A stretch of 8,364 bases of DNA from an uncultured Clostridia bacterium (GTDB lineage Bacteria > Bacillota > Clostridia > Oscillospirales > Ruminococcaceae), in the NCBI GenBank assembly GCA_947625455.1, contig CANQOJ010000098.1:1-8364 (forward strand), read 5' to 3'. Of this stretch, positions 1-6,472 are shown in pieces (within the stretch, counting starts at the first letter, position 1; each line of letters begins with the position of its first letter). Below the pieces are notes generated by a model. The model made no database searches and had not been told where the DNA came from. It saw only the letters and a program-made list of their open reading frames with translations. The position numbers and the translations under genes were made by a program.

Positions 1-947
1 CCCGCGACAACTCTTGTCGTGCATATTGAACCCGGTCCTATACCAACCTTTACCGCGTCAGCGCCCGCTTTAATAAGGTCCTCAGCCGCCGCCGCCGTCG
101 CAACGTTGCCTGCAATAACGGGAATATCGGGGAATGCATTCTTGATTTTGTCGAGAGTTGTCATAATGTTTTTCGAGTGACCATGCGCCGAATCAAGAAC
201 AAGCACGTCCGCCTGCGCCTTGATAAGCGCGCCCGCCCTGTCGAGAACGTCAGCCGTTATGCCGATAGCCGCGCCGCACAGCAGTCTCCCGCTTTTATCG
301 CGCGCGGTGTTTGGGTATTGAACCGACTTTTCAATGTCCTTAATCGTGATAAGCCCTTTAAGCATGCCCTTGTCATCGACAAGCGGAAGTTTTTCAATCT
401 TGTGTTTTCTGAGGATTTCCTGCGCACCCTCAAGAGTTGTCCCCACAGGCGCAGTGATAAGGTTTTCCTTTGTCATAACCTCGCCTATTTTCTGCGCGAA
501 ATCGGAAATAAAGCGCAGGTCGCGGTTTGTGAAAATGCCGACAAGCTTTCCGCTTTCAACGATAGGCACACCGCTTATCTTATACTTGCCCATAAGCGCG
601 TCAGCGTCGCGCACGCTGTCGTCGGGCGACAAGAAAAACGGATTTACGATAACGCCGTTTTCTGAGCGTTTAACCTTGTCGACCTCGTCAACCTGCTGTT
701 CAATCGGCATATTCTTGTGAATAATTCCGATACCGCCCTCACGCGCAACAGCGATAGCCATTCTTGACTCCGTAACCGTATCCATAGCCGCCGTCATTAT
801 GGGAGTGTTCAGCTGTATCGTTTTGGTAAGATTTGTCTTTATGCTCACCATATTCGGCGTTACCTCGCTTTTTGCGGGGATAAGCAGAACATCGTCAAAG
901 GTAAGTCCCTCTTTTACAAATTTTTCCTCGTAATTACAATTGAGCAT
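1..947 (-). CDS. guaB: IMP dehydrogenase, N-terminal 315 codons (partial at window edge)
   Basis: Cytosolic enzyme that oxidises IMP to XMP with NAD+, the committed step of guanine nucleotide synthesis. Reading leftward from the ATG at 947-945, the protein opens with the family's TFDDVLLIPA segment (residues 16-25). Next come TPIMTAAMDTVTE (48-60) and GGIGIIHKNM (71-80), then two CBS modules at about 97-150 and 158-212. The barrel resumes with DSAHGH (252-257), GNVATA (280-285) and the catalytic loop GPGSICTTR (304-312), where Cys309 is the expected nucleophile. The start is fixed by GAGGAGG at 960-954, six bases before the ATG, and by the family N-terminus. The remaining third of the enzyme (flap and C-terminal barrel) lies outside the window. 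It is divergently transcribed from rpe. No frameshift was seen. Confidence 0.97.
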   Translation of the reverse strand, partial: MLNCNYEEKFVKEGLTFDDVLLIPAKSEVTPNMVSIKTNLTKTIQLNTPIMTAAMDTVTESRMAIAVAREGGIGIIHKNMPIEQQVDEVDKVKRSENGVIVNPFFLSPDDSVRDADALMGKYKISGVPIVESGKLVGIFTNRDLRFISDFAQKIGEVMTKENLITAPVGTTLEGAQEILRKHKIEKLPLVDDKGMLKGLITIKDIEKSVQYPNTARDKSGRLLCGAAIGITADVLDRAGALIKAQADVLVLDSAHGHSKNIMTTLDKIKNAFPDIPVIAGNVATAAAAEDLIKAGADAVKVGIGPGSICTTRVVA

Positions 948-991
948 ATTGTACCTCCTCGTTTTTACTTTTCCATATGTTATTAACTTAT

Positions 992-1020
992 ATTATACAC
1001 GAAACGAAAAAATTTTGCAA
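992..1020 (-). promoter_or_regulatory. Housekeeping-type promoter for guaB
   Basis: On the minus strand, TTGCAA (1020-1015) and a perfect TATAAT (997-992) are separated by 17 bases. Transcription would begin near 985, giving an untranslated leader of about 37 bases with no room for a riboswitch. The ribosome binding site follows directly. I saw no convincing PurR box pair. Confidence 0.85.
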
Positions 1021-1125
1021 GCATAATTAAAAAGAAAAATAGACAAATATCTTCAATTTTTTTCGCCCTGTTTGGAACATTTTAACGCACTTATTGAAAA
1101 TTTGTTAAAAATCCTCTTTTTTCAC

Positions 1126-1154
1126 TTGACTTAACGGCACATTTATTATAAAAT
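1126..1154 (+). promoter_or_regulatory. Promoter for the rpe operon
   Basis: TTGACT (1126-1131), a 17-base spacer and TAAAAT (1149-1154) face rightward. The predicted start of transcription is near 1160-1162. That falls downstream of the most upstream possible rpe ATG (1157) and therefore argues for a later start codon. The -10 could also be read as TATAAA at 1147-1152, with a 15-base spacer. Confidence 0.65.
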
Positions 1155-1186
1155 ATATGTGTATGGTAAAAAATACTGAAAAAGGA

Positions 1187-1852
1187 ATGATTTGTATAAA
1201 GAAAACGATAGTTTCCGCGTCGCTTCTGGCGTGCAATTTTGCAAGCCTGGCATATGAAAGCGAACGCTGCGCTAAGGCAGGCGTAGACTGGATTCATTTC
1301 GACGCTATGGACGGGCATTTTGTGGAACAGATAACCTATGGTTCGCCTGTGCTTAAATCCATTGACAAAGTTACCGACAAGTTTATGGACGTTCATCTCA
1401 TGGTGGACAACCCTCAGAGGCAGATACCGCTTTTCGCCCGTTCGGGAGCGGATCTTATCGATATACATATTGAAAGCGGCGGCGATATTTTCGCTTGTTT
1501 GGAAGAGATACGCGCTTTCGGACTTAAGTCTGCGGTGGCGGTTAAGCCCAACACTCCGATTGAACAGGCGTACAAATATCTTCCGCTTTGCGATATGGTT
1601 TTAGTCATGACGGTAGAACCCGGATACGGCGGGCAGAGTTTTATGACGGATATGCTGACAAAGGTTTCAAAACTCCGCGAATATGCCGACAAAAACGGCT
1701 TTGCAGATCTTGATATTCAAGTCGACGGCGGTGTGAACGTCAGAACCGCAAAGCTTGCCAGAAACGCGGGAGCGAACGTTCTTGTTGCGGGAACGGGGCT
1801 TTTCGGCGCAGCGGATATGAACGCGGTGTGTGCCGCGCTGAAAGGAACATAA
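1187..1852 (+). CDS. rpe: Ribulose-phosphate 3-epimerase
   Basis: Cytosolic TIM-barrel enzyme interconverting ribulose 5-phosphate and xylulose 5-phosphate in the pentose phosphate pathway. From the ATG at 1187 it has 221 residues, the usual family size. Metal and catalytic residues are visible: HFDAMDGHF (His37, Asp39), VHLMV (His70) and IQVDGG (Asp180). The phosphate and lid loop is VMTVEPGYGGQSF (140-152). The usual HFVPN is HFVEQ here, a mild departure near the active site. In-frame ATGs also exist at 1157 and 1163. I prefer 1187 because its N-terminus matches the family and because 1157 lies upstream of the predicted transcript start. The ribosome site AAAGGA touches the ATG, so the start remains uncertain. 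A related hexulose-phosphate epimerase is a less likely alternative. It is first in the operon, two bases before the RnfD-like gene. Confidence 0.93.
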   Translation: MICIKKTIVSASLLACNFASLAYESERCAKAGVDWIHFDAMDGHFVEQITYGSPVLKSIDKVTDKFMDVHLMVDNPQRQIPLFARSGADLIDIHIESGGDIFACLEEIRAFGLKSAVAVKPNTPIEQAYKYLPLCDMVLVMTVEPGYGGQSFMTDMLTKVSKLREYADKNGFADLDIQVDGGVNVRTAKLARNAGANVLVAGTGLFGAADMNAVCAALKGT

Positions 1853-1854
1853 CT

Positions 1855-2961
1855 ATGGCGGACAATGCCACAAAATCGTATGGCGAACGGCTTGTTTTTA
1901 TGATGACGCTGGTGGTTTTATCGGCGTTTTTACAGGGAATAAGAGCCGTTGTTGTATGCATATTGAGCGTTGCGGCGGCTATGGCAGCGGACGCGCTGTG
2001 CTGTTTAATAAGAAAAATACCCTGGGAACCGAAAGATACAGCCGTTATATTCTGGGGGCTGTCAGCGGGAATGCTTATGCCCGTAAGCGCGTCATTCTGG
2101 GCAGTGATACTTTCGGCGGTGTTGTGCATAATTGTCGGAAAGCATTTTTTCGGCGCGTCGGACAGCATTGTTTTCTGCCCGCCCGCAATATCGGCGGCGT
2201 TTATGATAATATGCTATCCCGCGCAGATGCTGTATTTCCCGAAATTCGGAGAGATATATCCGATTTTCGGGGAGTATGACGGCTTGCTGACGCGTTCGGC
2301 GGAATATTCGCTTGAACTCGGATATACCCCTGCGGAAAACATATGGGATACGCTTCTGGGATTCGCGGCGGGACCTATCGGCACGGTTTACGGTATAGTG
2401 ATAATCGTGTGCGGGATATGCCTTGCGATAAGGAAAAAGAACAGCCCCGCGGCAATGATATCGTGCCTTGCAACGGTAGGCGTACTTGCGTTTTTCTTCC
2501 CCAGGGCAAACTACGAGGCTTGGAACTCGGTTTTCTATGAACTTTCATCGGGCTATCTGCTGTTCGGAACTGTTTTCCTGTGCGCAGAACCGTATTGCAT
2601 GCCTCAAAAGACATCGGCAAGAGTTGTATACGGCGTTGTTCTGGGATATGTAACAATGATGTTCAGAATATTCGGCAAGACCGAAGGCGGGTTCTTGTTC
2701 GCGCTGCTGATAGTAAGCGCACTTTCCGACAGCTTTGACAGACTGGTTGAAAACATTGAATACTGGAGAAAGACATATTTCGCGTCGTTTGAAAAGAACA
2801 AAACGCGCGTTCAGAGAGGCGAGGTAAAGCTGTCAGACACGCAGGAGATAGTCATTCCCAAAAAATTCCGCTATAACACCCCGCCCATTGACGGCGAAAT
2901 AAAAAAGCATTCCAAACGCCGCCGCAGAAACAGAGGGGAGGACTATGATGGGAAACAATAA
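1855..2961 (+). CDS. RnfD/NqrB-like integral membrane protein, lacking the FMN-threonine motif
   Basis: Resembles RnfD, the membrane subunit of the Rnf ferredoxin:NAD+ oxidoreductase that carries a covalent FMN and helps couple electron flow to ion transport. The 368 residues contain about eight to ten hydrophobic segments. The family's GKxxFG signature is present as GKHFFG (95-100), followed by a weakened FNPA-like stretch (107-111). The PIGTVYG helix start (174-180), the CAEPYCMP segment (243-250, family ATDPVTSP) and RIFGKTEGGFLFALL (271-285) align with the C-terminal half of RnfD. The SGAT-type FMN attachment site is not recognisable: the corresponding region reads LTRSAEYS (145-152), with alanine where threonine is expected. 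A basic tail of about 60 residues ending in RRRRNR extends past the last helix. The start at 1855 has AAAGGA at 1841-1846. It is two bases after rpe and overlaps the next gene by 14 bases. Confidence 0.72.
   Translation: MADNATKSYGERLVFMMTLVVLSAFLQGIRAVVVCILSVAAAMAADALCCLIRKIPWEPKDTAVIFWGLSAGMLMPVSASFWAVILSAVLCIIVGKHFFGASDSIVFCPPAISAAFMIICYPAQMLYFPKFGEIYPIFGEYDGLLTRSAEYSLELGYTPAENIWDTLLGFAAGPIGTVYGIVIIVCGICLAIRKKNSPAAMISCLATVGVLAFFFPRANYEAWNSVFYELSSGYLLFGTVFLCAEPYCMPQKTSARVVYGVVLGYVTMMFRIFGKTEGGFLFALLIVSALSDSFDRLVENIEYWRKTYFASFEKNKTRVQRGEVKLSDTQEIVIPKKFRYNTPPIDGEIKKHSKRRRRNRGEDYDGKQ
2935..2941 (+). promoter_or_regulatory. Ribosome binding site deciding the RnfE-like start
   Basis: GGGGAGG lies inside the end of the RnfD-like gene. 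It is three bases from the ATG at 2945 and six from the ATG at 2948. The second spacing is normal, so 2948 is favoured. Confidence 0.6.
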
Positions 2962-3580
2962 CAGGTCCTTTGCTTATGACGGACTTTTCAGACAGAATGT
3001 CGTCCTTGCGGGAGGATTTGTAACCGCACCCGTTATAGTAGCCTGCACGACAATGGAACGTTCGCTGGTGCTTGTGATAAGCTTTTTTATGATAACATAT
3101 CTTTCGATACTGACGTGCAAATTTATTCCGAAAAAAATAGCGTATATGTTCAGAATAGTTCTGTATACGATAGTTGCGGCGGCATATTTCATTCCTACGG
3201 CGCTTCTTTTGAACATTCTCTTTCCCGATACGACAAATTCCGTGTTGTTGTACATTGAGATAACGATAGTAAATTCGCTGCTTTTAGCAAAAACCGAAAG
3301 CCGATTTTATCTTATCCCGTATAGGAAAATGATAACTGACGCGCTTGTGTATATCGCGGGTTATGCCCTGGCGGCGTTTGCGGTGGGCTTTATAAGAGAA
3401 CTTCTGGCATATGGAACGCTTTTCGGATTTAAAATATGCACCGCGATAATGCCTGCGGCGCGTTCAACGTTTTTCGGATTTGTGCTGGTAGGGTTGCTTG
3501 CGGCGGCTTGCAGGGCGGGTTCGGGCTATCGCAAAAAGGACTCTCGGCTTGCCGTGTTTAAATTTAAAAAGGAGCGCTGA
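2948..3580 (+). CDS. RnfE/NqrD-like integral membrane protein, without the iron-sulfur cysteines
   Basis: Resembles RnfE, one of two homologous six-helix subunits (RnfA, RnfE) that together hold a [2Fe-2S] cluster in the membrane of Rnf complexes. The 210 residues have about six hydrophobic helices. Family signatures include the FIPKK loop (59-63), IVNSLLLAKTES (107-118, family VNCIILGRAEA) and IRELLAYGTLFG (149-160, family IREILGxGTLFG), the last being very characteristic. Both conserved ligand cysteines appear lost. The first helix motif LGLCP is replaced by FVTAP (Ala27 at the Cys position), and VNC is VNS (Ser110). Cys33, six residues later, might compensate but is off-register. The tail is basic. 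It overlaps the upstream gene and is followed two bases later by the RnfA-like gene, which implies translational coupling. Confidence 0.75.
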   Translation: MGNNNRSFAYDGLFRQNVVLAGGFVTAPVIVACTTMERSLVLVISFFMITYLSILTCKFIPKKIAYMFRIVLYTIVAAAYFIPTALLLNILFPDTTNSVLLYIEITIVNSLLLAKTESRFYLIPYRKMITDALVYIAGYALAAFAVGFIRELLAYGTLFGFKICTAIMPAARSTFFGFVLVGLLAAACRAGSGYRKKDSRLAVFKFKKER

Positions 3581-3582
3581 AT

Positions 3583-4179
3583 ATGGCTGAAGTTTTTGCA
3601 AGAATGGTAAGCCTTATAATGATTGCGGTTTTTACACAAAACGCAGTCTTTGACAGGGCGCTTGACGCAAACGTTGCAATTTACGCTTCAAGAAAAACCT
3701 CGCATATAATGGGCTTTGCAATATGCATAACGGTTATGACTACTTTAGCAAGCGCGGCGGCTTATCCTTTTGACCTTATGCTTTTATCGTCAAAATACGG
3801 GTATTTGTTTATGCCGCTTATCTATACGGGAATAGTAAGCGTTTTGTATCTTCTGGGGCTGTTTATCCTGTGGAGAGTTTTTCCCAAAGTTTTCTACAAG
3901 GTAAAGAAATACGCGCATCTAGCGGTGTTCAACTGCGCGGTTTTCGGCGCGTTGTTTCTGAATTACAACTACGGAAAAGGCTTTGCGGGGTATGTCGGCT
4001 ATGGTTTCGGCACGGGCGCGGGATTTTTCCTCGCTTGCTTTTTGCTGAATGTCGCACATGAAAGGCTTAACAGCGAGAAAATCCCGAAAGTTTTCAGAGG
4101 TTATCCGATAACGCTTGTGTTTATCGGCATAATTTCTCTGGCGCTTAATGTTCTGGTGGGATATACGGCGGAATTTTGA
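3583..4179 (+). CDS. RnfA/NqrE-like integral membrane protein, one of two ligand cysteines retained
   Basis: Resembles RnfA, the partner of RnfE in the Rnf membrane core. At 198 residues it matches the family length (about 190-200), with six hydrophobic helices. Recognisable motifs are FNCAVFGALFLN (116-127, family TNCAVLGVALLN), GYGFGTGAGFFLA (139-151, family FGLGAGLGFTLA), AHERL (158-162, family IRERL) and IPKVFRGYPI (167-176, family IPKAFRGLPI). The second-half cysteine Cys118 is kept. The first-half FLGICPF motif reads ALDANVA (26-32), with Asn30 at the cysteine position. The ribosome site AAGGAG at 3569-3574 is eight bases before the ATG. The next gene is not rnfB, contrary to the usual rnfCDGEAB order. 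Confidence 0.78.
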   Translation: MAEVFARMVSLIMIAVFTQNAVFDRALDANVAIYASRKTSHIMGFAICITVMTTLASAAAYPFDLMLLSSKYGYLFMPLIYTGIVSVLYLLGLFILWRVFPKVFYKVKKYAHLAVFNCAVFGALFLNYNYGKGFAGYVGYGFGTGAGFFLACFLLNVAHERLNSEKIPKVFRGYPITLVFIGIISLALNVLVGYTAEF

Positions 4180-4210
4180 ATACATTATAACAGGAAATAT
4201 TTGGTTAATT

Positions 4211-4216
4211 AAGGGG
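4211..4216 (+). promoter_or_regulatory. Ribosome binding site for a GTG start
   Basis: AAGGGG is eight bases upstream of GTG at 4225. This supports initiation at GTG, which puts a lysine-rich N-terminus ahead of the membrane anchor. Confidence 0.6.
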
Positions 4217-4224
4217 TAACGGCG

Positions 4225-5415
4225 GTGAAAAACAAAAAAACTAAAATCAAGATAAAACGCAGCAAAGTAAATCTTTACAACAAGAAGAAAAACAAAACCA
4301 AACAGGTGATAGCCATAATCGTCACCGCTGCGGCGGCGTGCGCGTTGTGCATACTGGGTTACGGCATAGGAAAACCGCTTACGGATTATTTCAAAAACCG
4401 CGGTTCGGTTATACAGTCGTCGTCAATGTGGACGCCAGAAAGTTCGGAAAACAGCGGCAGTGAAAGTTCCGAAAACTCATCGCCAGGCGCAGTTTCGGGC
4501 GACAACAGCACATCATCCGGTTCGGAAGAAGTGCCTGAACCCGTGCTGTCAAATGCCGTGTATTATCTTTCGGAAGAGGCGGCGCTGAGTTCGGAGTCGC
4601 TGAGTTCCGAACTTGCCGCGGCGAAATCATCCGGTCATTCGATAGTTGCGGTAACGCTTAAAAACAGCGACGGCGCATTTTTATACAGCAGTTCGATTGA
4701 AAAGGTGAAAAGCACAGGCACGTTGTCAGCGTCGCAGATAGCGTCCGAAATTGAAAAGGCGGGATTTATCCCCGCGGCGAAAATAAGCACGCTTAAGGAT
4801 AAGACAAACGGTCCTGCGCTGGGCTGTCAGTATAAGTTTGCAAACGGAGCAACGTGGCTTGATGACCGACCGGGAGTAGGAAAAACATGGCTTTCGCCGT
4901 TTGAAAATAAAACGTCGGATTTTGTAAAGAACATAACGTCTGAACTTTCCCAGGCGGGATTTAAACGCATAATCGCGGGGGAAATAATGTATCCTAACTT
5001 TTTCCCCGTGGATATAAACACAAACCTTGCGCATCTCCCGATTACGGACAGAACAAAACGCGCGCAGGCGCTGTGGAATGTTGTAGCGGCGGCAAAAGAG
5101 GGCGCGGAAAGCGGCGGCGCGGAACTTTTCGTTGAAATGAACGGTTTAAAGCTTGTTGCCGAGAAAAAGGACGGCACGGACGCCGAAGTCGGATATATGC
5201 CCGAAAACCTTATAACCGTGAACCTGATTATTGACTATTTCCCCGAAGATTCGGCAAACGCTTATACTGCCGCGCAGGAGTTTGCAGGACAGCTTAAAAC
5301 CGCTTTAAACGGCGCGGAATGTACCGTGAGAATAACGGGAAATTCATCAGCTGCGGCGCTGGAAAGCGTAAAGAATGCCTTTGACGAGGCACAAATCGAG
5401 TCGTTTTCACAATAA
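4225..5415 (+). CDS. Membrane-anchored putative glycoside hydrolase-like protein (DUF4015-like)
   Basis: 396 residues with a modular extracellular layout. A lysine-rich cytoplasmic N-terminus (1-27) is followed by one membrane helix (about 28-49), a Ser/Glu-rich low-complexity linker (60-106) and a folded domain (about 108-396). The folded domain resembles the DUF4015 putative glycoside hydrolases, which are TIM-barrel proteins. It shows SIVAVTLKNSDGAFLYSS (139-156), GFIPAAKISTLKD (180-192), a WLSP motif (222-225, family WLNP) and GFKRIIAGEIMYPNFFP (245-261, family GFDEIQFDYVRFP). The acid expected in the FDYVRFP strand may be Glu253. No substrate can be assigned and catalysis is unproven; it could be a non-catalytic wall-binding barrel. 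It starts with GTG, 45 bases after the RnfA-like gene and with no obvious promoter or terminator between, so co-transcription is likely. Confidence 0.68.
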   Translation: MKNKKTKIKIKRSKVNLYNKKKNKTKQVIAIIVTAAAACALCILGYGIGKPLTDYFKNRGSVIQSSSMWTPESSENSGSESSENSSPGAVSGDNSTSSGSEEVPEPVLSNAVYYLSEEAALSSESLSSELAAAKSSGHSIVAVTLKNSDGAFLYSSSIEKVKSTGTLSASQIASEIEKAGFIPAAKISTLKDKTNGPALGCQYKFANGATWLDDRPGVGKTWLSPFENKTSDFVKNITSELSQAGFKRIIAGEIMYPNFFPVDINTNLAHLPITDRTKRAQALWNVVAAAKEGAESGGAELFVEMNGLKLVAEKKDGTDAEVGYMPENLITVNLIIDYFPEDSANAYTAAQEFAGQLKTALNGAECTVRITGNSSAAALESVKNAFDEAQIESFSQ

Positions 5416-5430
5416 TTTCAAAAACAATGC

Positions 5431-5459
5431 TTGATTTTTCCGTTGTAATGTTGTATAAT
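5431..5459 (+). promoter_or_regulatory. Promoter for yajC
   Basis: TTGATT (5431-5436), a 17-base spacer and a perfect TATAAT (5454-5459) lie in the gap after the hydrolase-like gene. The leader is about 37 bases and contains GGAGG at 5488-5492. No intrinsic terminator separates this promoter from the upstream operon, so read-through into yajC is possible. Confidence 0.82.
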
Positions 5460-5502
5460 AAAATAAGTTTATTTAAATGTTGAAAATGGAGGACAATCTA
5501 TT

Positions 5503-5901
5503 ATGAATTTACTTGCAATTATTTCCGAGGCTTCGGCAGGCAGTTCACAGGTGGCAACTCTCGGAATACCGTCAATTCTGTCGATGATAATTCCCTTTGT
5601 GCTGGTTATCCTGATATTCTACTTCCTTATTATACGCCCTGAGAAAAAGCGCAATAAGGAAATGCAGGAGATGTTAAACAGCATACAGGTAGCCGATGAA
5701 GTTGTAACGACAGGCGGAATTATAGGGCGCGTTCTTTCCGTAAAGGAAGATACCGTGCTTATCGAAACAGGCAGCGACCGCACGAAGATACGCGTTGTAA
5801 AGTCTGCTATCGCTAAGAACAACACCGCGCATGAGGCTGCTGAGGAAGTTGCCGAGGCTAAGCCCGCAAAGAATAAGAACGGAAAGACCGAGATAAAGTA
5901 A
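5503..5901 (+). CDS. yajC: Preprotein translocase subunit YajC
   Basis: Accessory membrane subunit that associates with SecDF and the SecYEG channel. The 132 residues are a short N-terminus, one membrane helix at about 22-46 (IPFVLVILIFYFLII region), the diagnostic RPEKKRNKEMQEML stretch (45-58), and a small beta domain. The beta domain contains DEVVTTGGIIGRV and TKIRVVKSAIA. The final 25 residues are a low-complexity Ala/Glu/Lys tail. The ribosome site GGAGG is ten bases before the ATG. The secD/secF genes that often follow yajC are absent here: the next gene is a TetR-type regulator beginning at the base after the yajC stop. Confidence 0.95.
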   Translation: MNLLAIISEASAGSSQVATLGIPSILSMIIPFVLVILIFYFLIIRPEKKRNKEMQEMLNSIQVADEVVTTGGIIGRVLSVKEDTVLIETGSDRTKIRVVKSAIAKNNTAHEAAEEVAEAKPAKNKNGKTEIK

Positions 5902-6462
5902 ATGAAAACCGACCTGCGGGTTGTAAAAACGCGCGCCGTTATAAAAAACACGCTTGTTGAACTTATGTCGGAGAAAGAAATTTCCGACATATCGGTGGCT
6001 GAATTATGCCGAAAAGCTAAAATCAACCGAAAGACATTTTACAGGCATTACGGCGAAATAAGCAGTGTAAAGTCGGAAATTGAAAACGAAGCGCTGCAGG
6101 AATTTTCCGAGAGTTTAAAGAACGAGAGCATTTTAAACGCCGAAGCTATCATTTCGGGAATAAGCAAAGTCCTAAGGGAAAGGCGCGAATTTTACGCAAG
6201 AATGCTGAAATTCAATCCCGACCTTTTCGGCAAAGGCAGGCTTAAAACCGCGCTTTGCAGGACGCTTGCGGTAACTTTGCGCAGGCACAGCAGCGAAAAG
6301 GACGAAATGAAGATTATGGCTGCCGCGGAGTTTACGGCGGCGGGAGTTTTTTCGTTGTATTCGGGATGGCTTGAAGAGGGCGGGGATATTGATTTTGTGA
6401 GCGATATTTCCGTAAGGCTTGTGAGAGGCGCGCTTTCGGATTTTTTGCCGAAAACAAAATAG
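5902..6462 (+). CDS. TetR/AcrR-family transcriptional regulator
   Basis: 186 residues. The N-terminal DNA-binding domain is clear: an opening helix (about 8-23), then the helix-turn-helix SVAELCRKAKINRKTFYRHY (31-50), the typical TetR signature ending in FYRHY. The C-terminal ligand and dimer domain (about 60-186) is helical. It resembles the C-terminal domains of small TetR proteins of Firmicutes, with RREFYARML at about 93-101 and GWLEEGG near 155. The ATG touches the yajC stop (TAAATG) and has only a weak purine-rich site upstream, so translation may depend on ribosomes finishing yajC. The ligand and operator are unknown. The permease gene ten bases downstream is the most natural target, though no operator-like palindrome was found between them. 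Confidence 0.9.
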   Translation: MKTDLRVVKTRAVIKNTLVELMSEKEISDISVAELCRKAKINRKTFYRHYGEISSVKSEIENEALQEFSESLKNESILNAEAIISGISKVLRERREFYARMLKFNPDLFGKGRLKTALCRTLAVTLRRHSSEKDEMKIMAAAEFTAAGVFSLYSGWLEEGGDIDFVSDISVRLVRGALSDFLPKTK

Positions 6463-6472
6463 AGGGAGAAAA

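Noticed and set aside
177..720. Long plus-strand open frames over the guaB region (177-665 and 334-720)
   Set aside because: They lie opposite a complete, well-conserved guaB frame, have no ribosome binding site and their translations resemble no protein family.
1074..1081. Possible PurR box GGAACATT between guaB and rpe
   Set aside because: It is a single imperfect half-site; the expected second inverted box at proper spacing is absent, and it is far upstream of the guaB promoter.
1828..1854. Upstream GTG start (1828) for the RnfD-like gene
   Set aside because: It would overlap rpe and has no ribosome site. ATG 1855 has AAAGGA with eight-base spacing and gives a sensible N-terminus.
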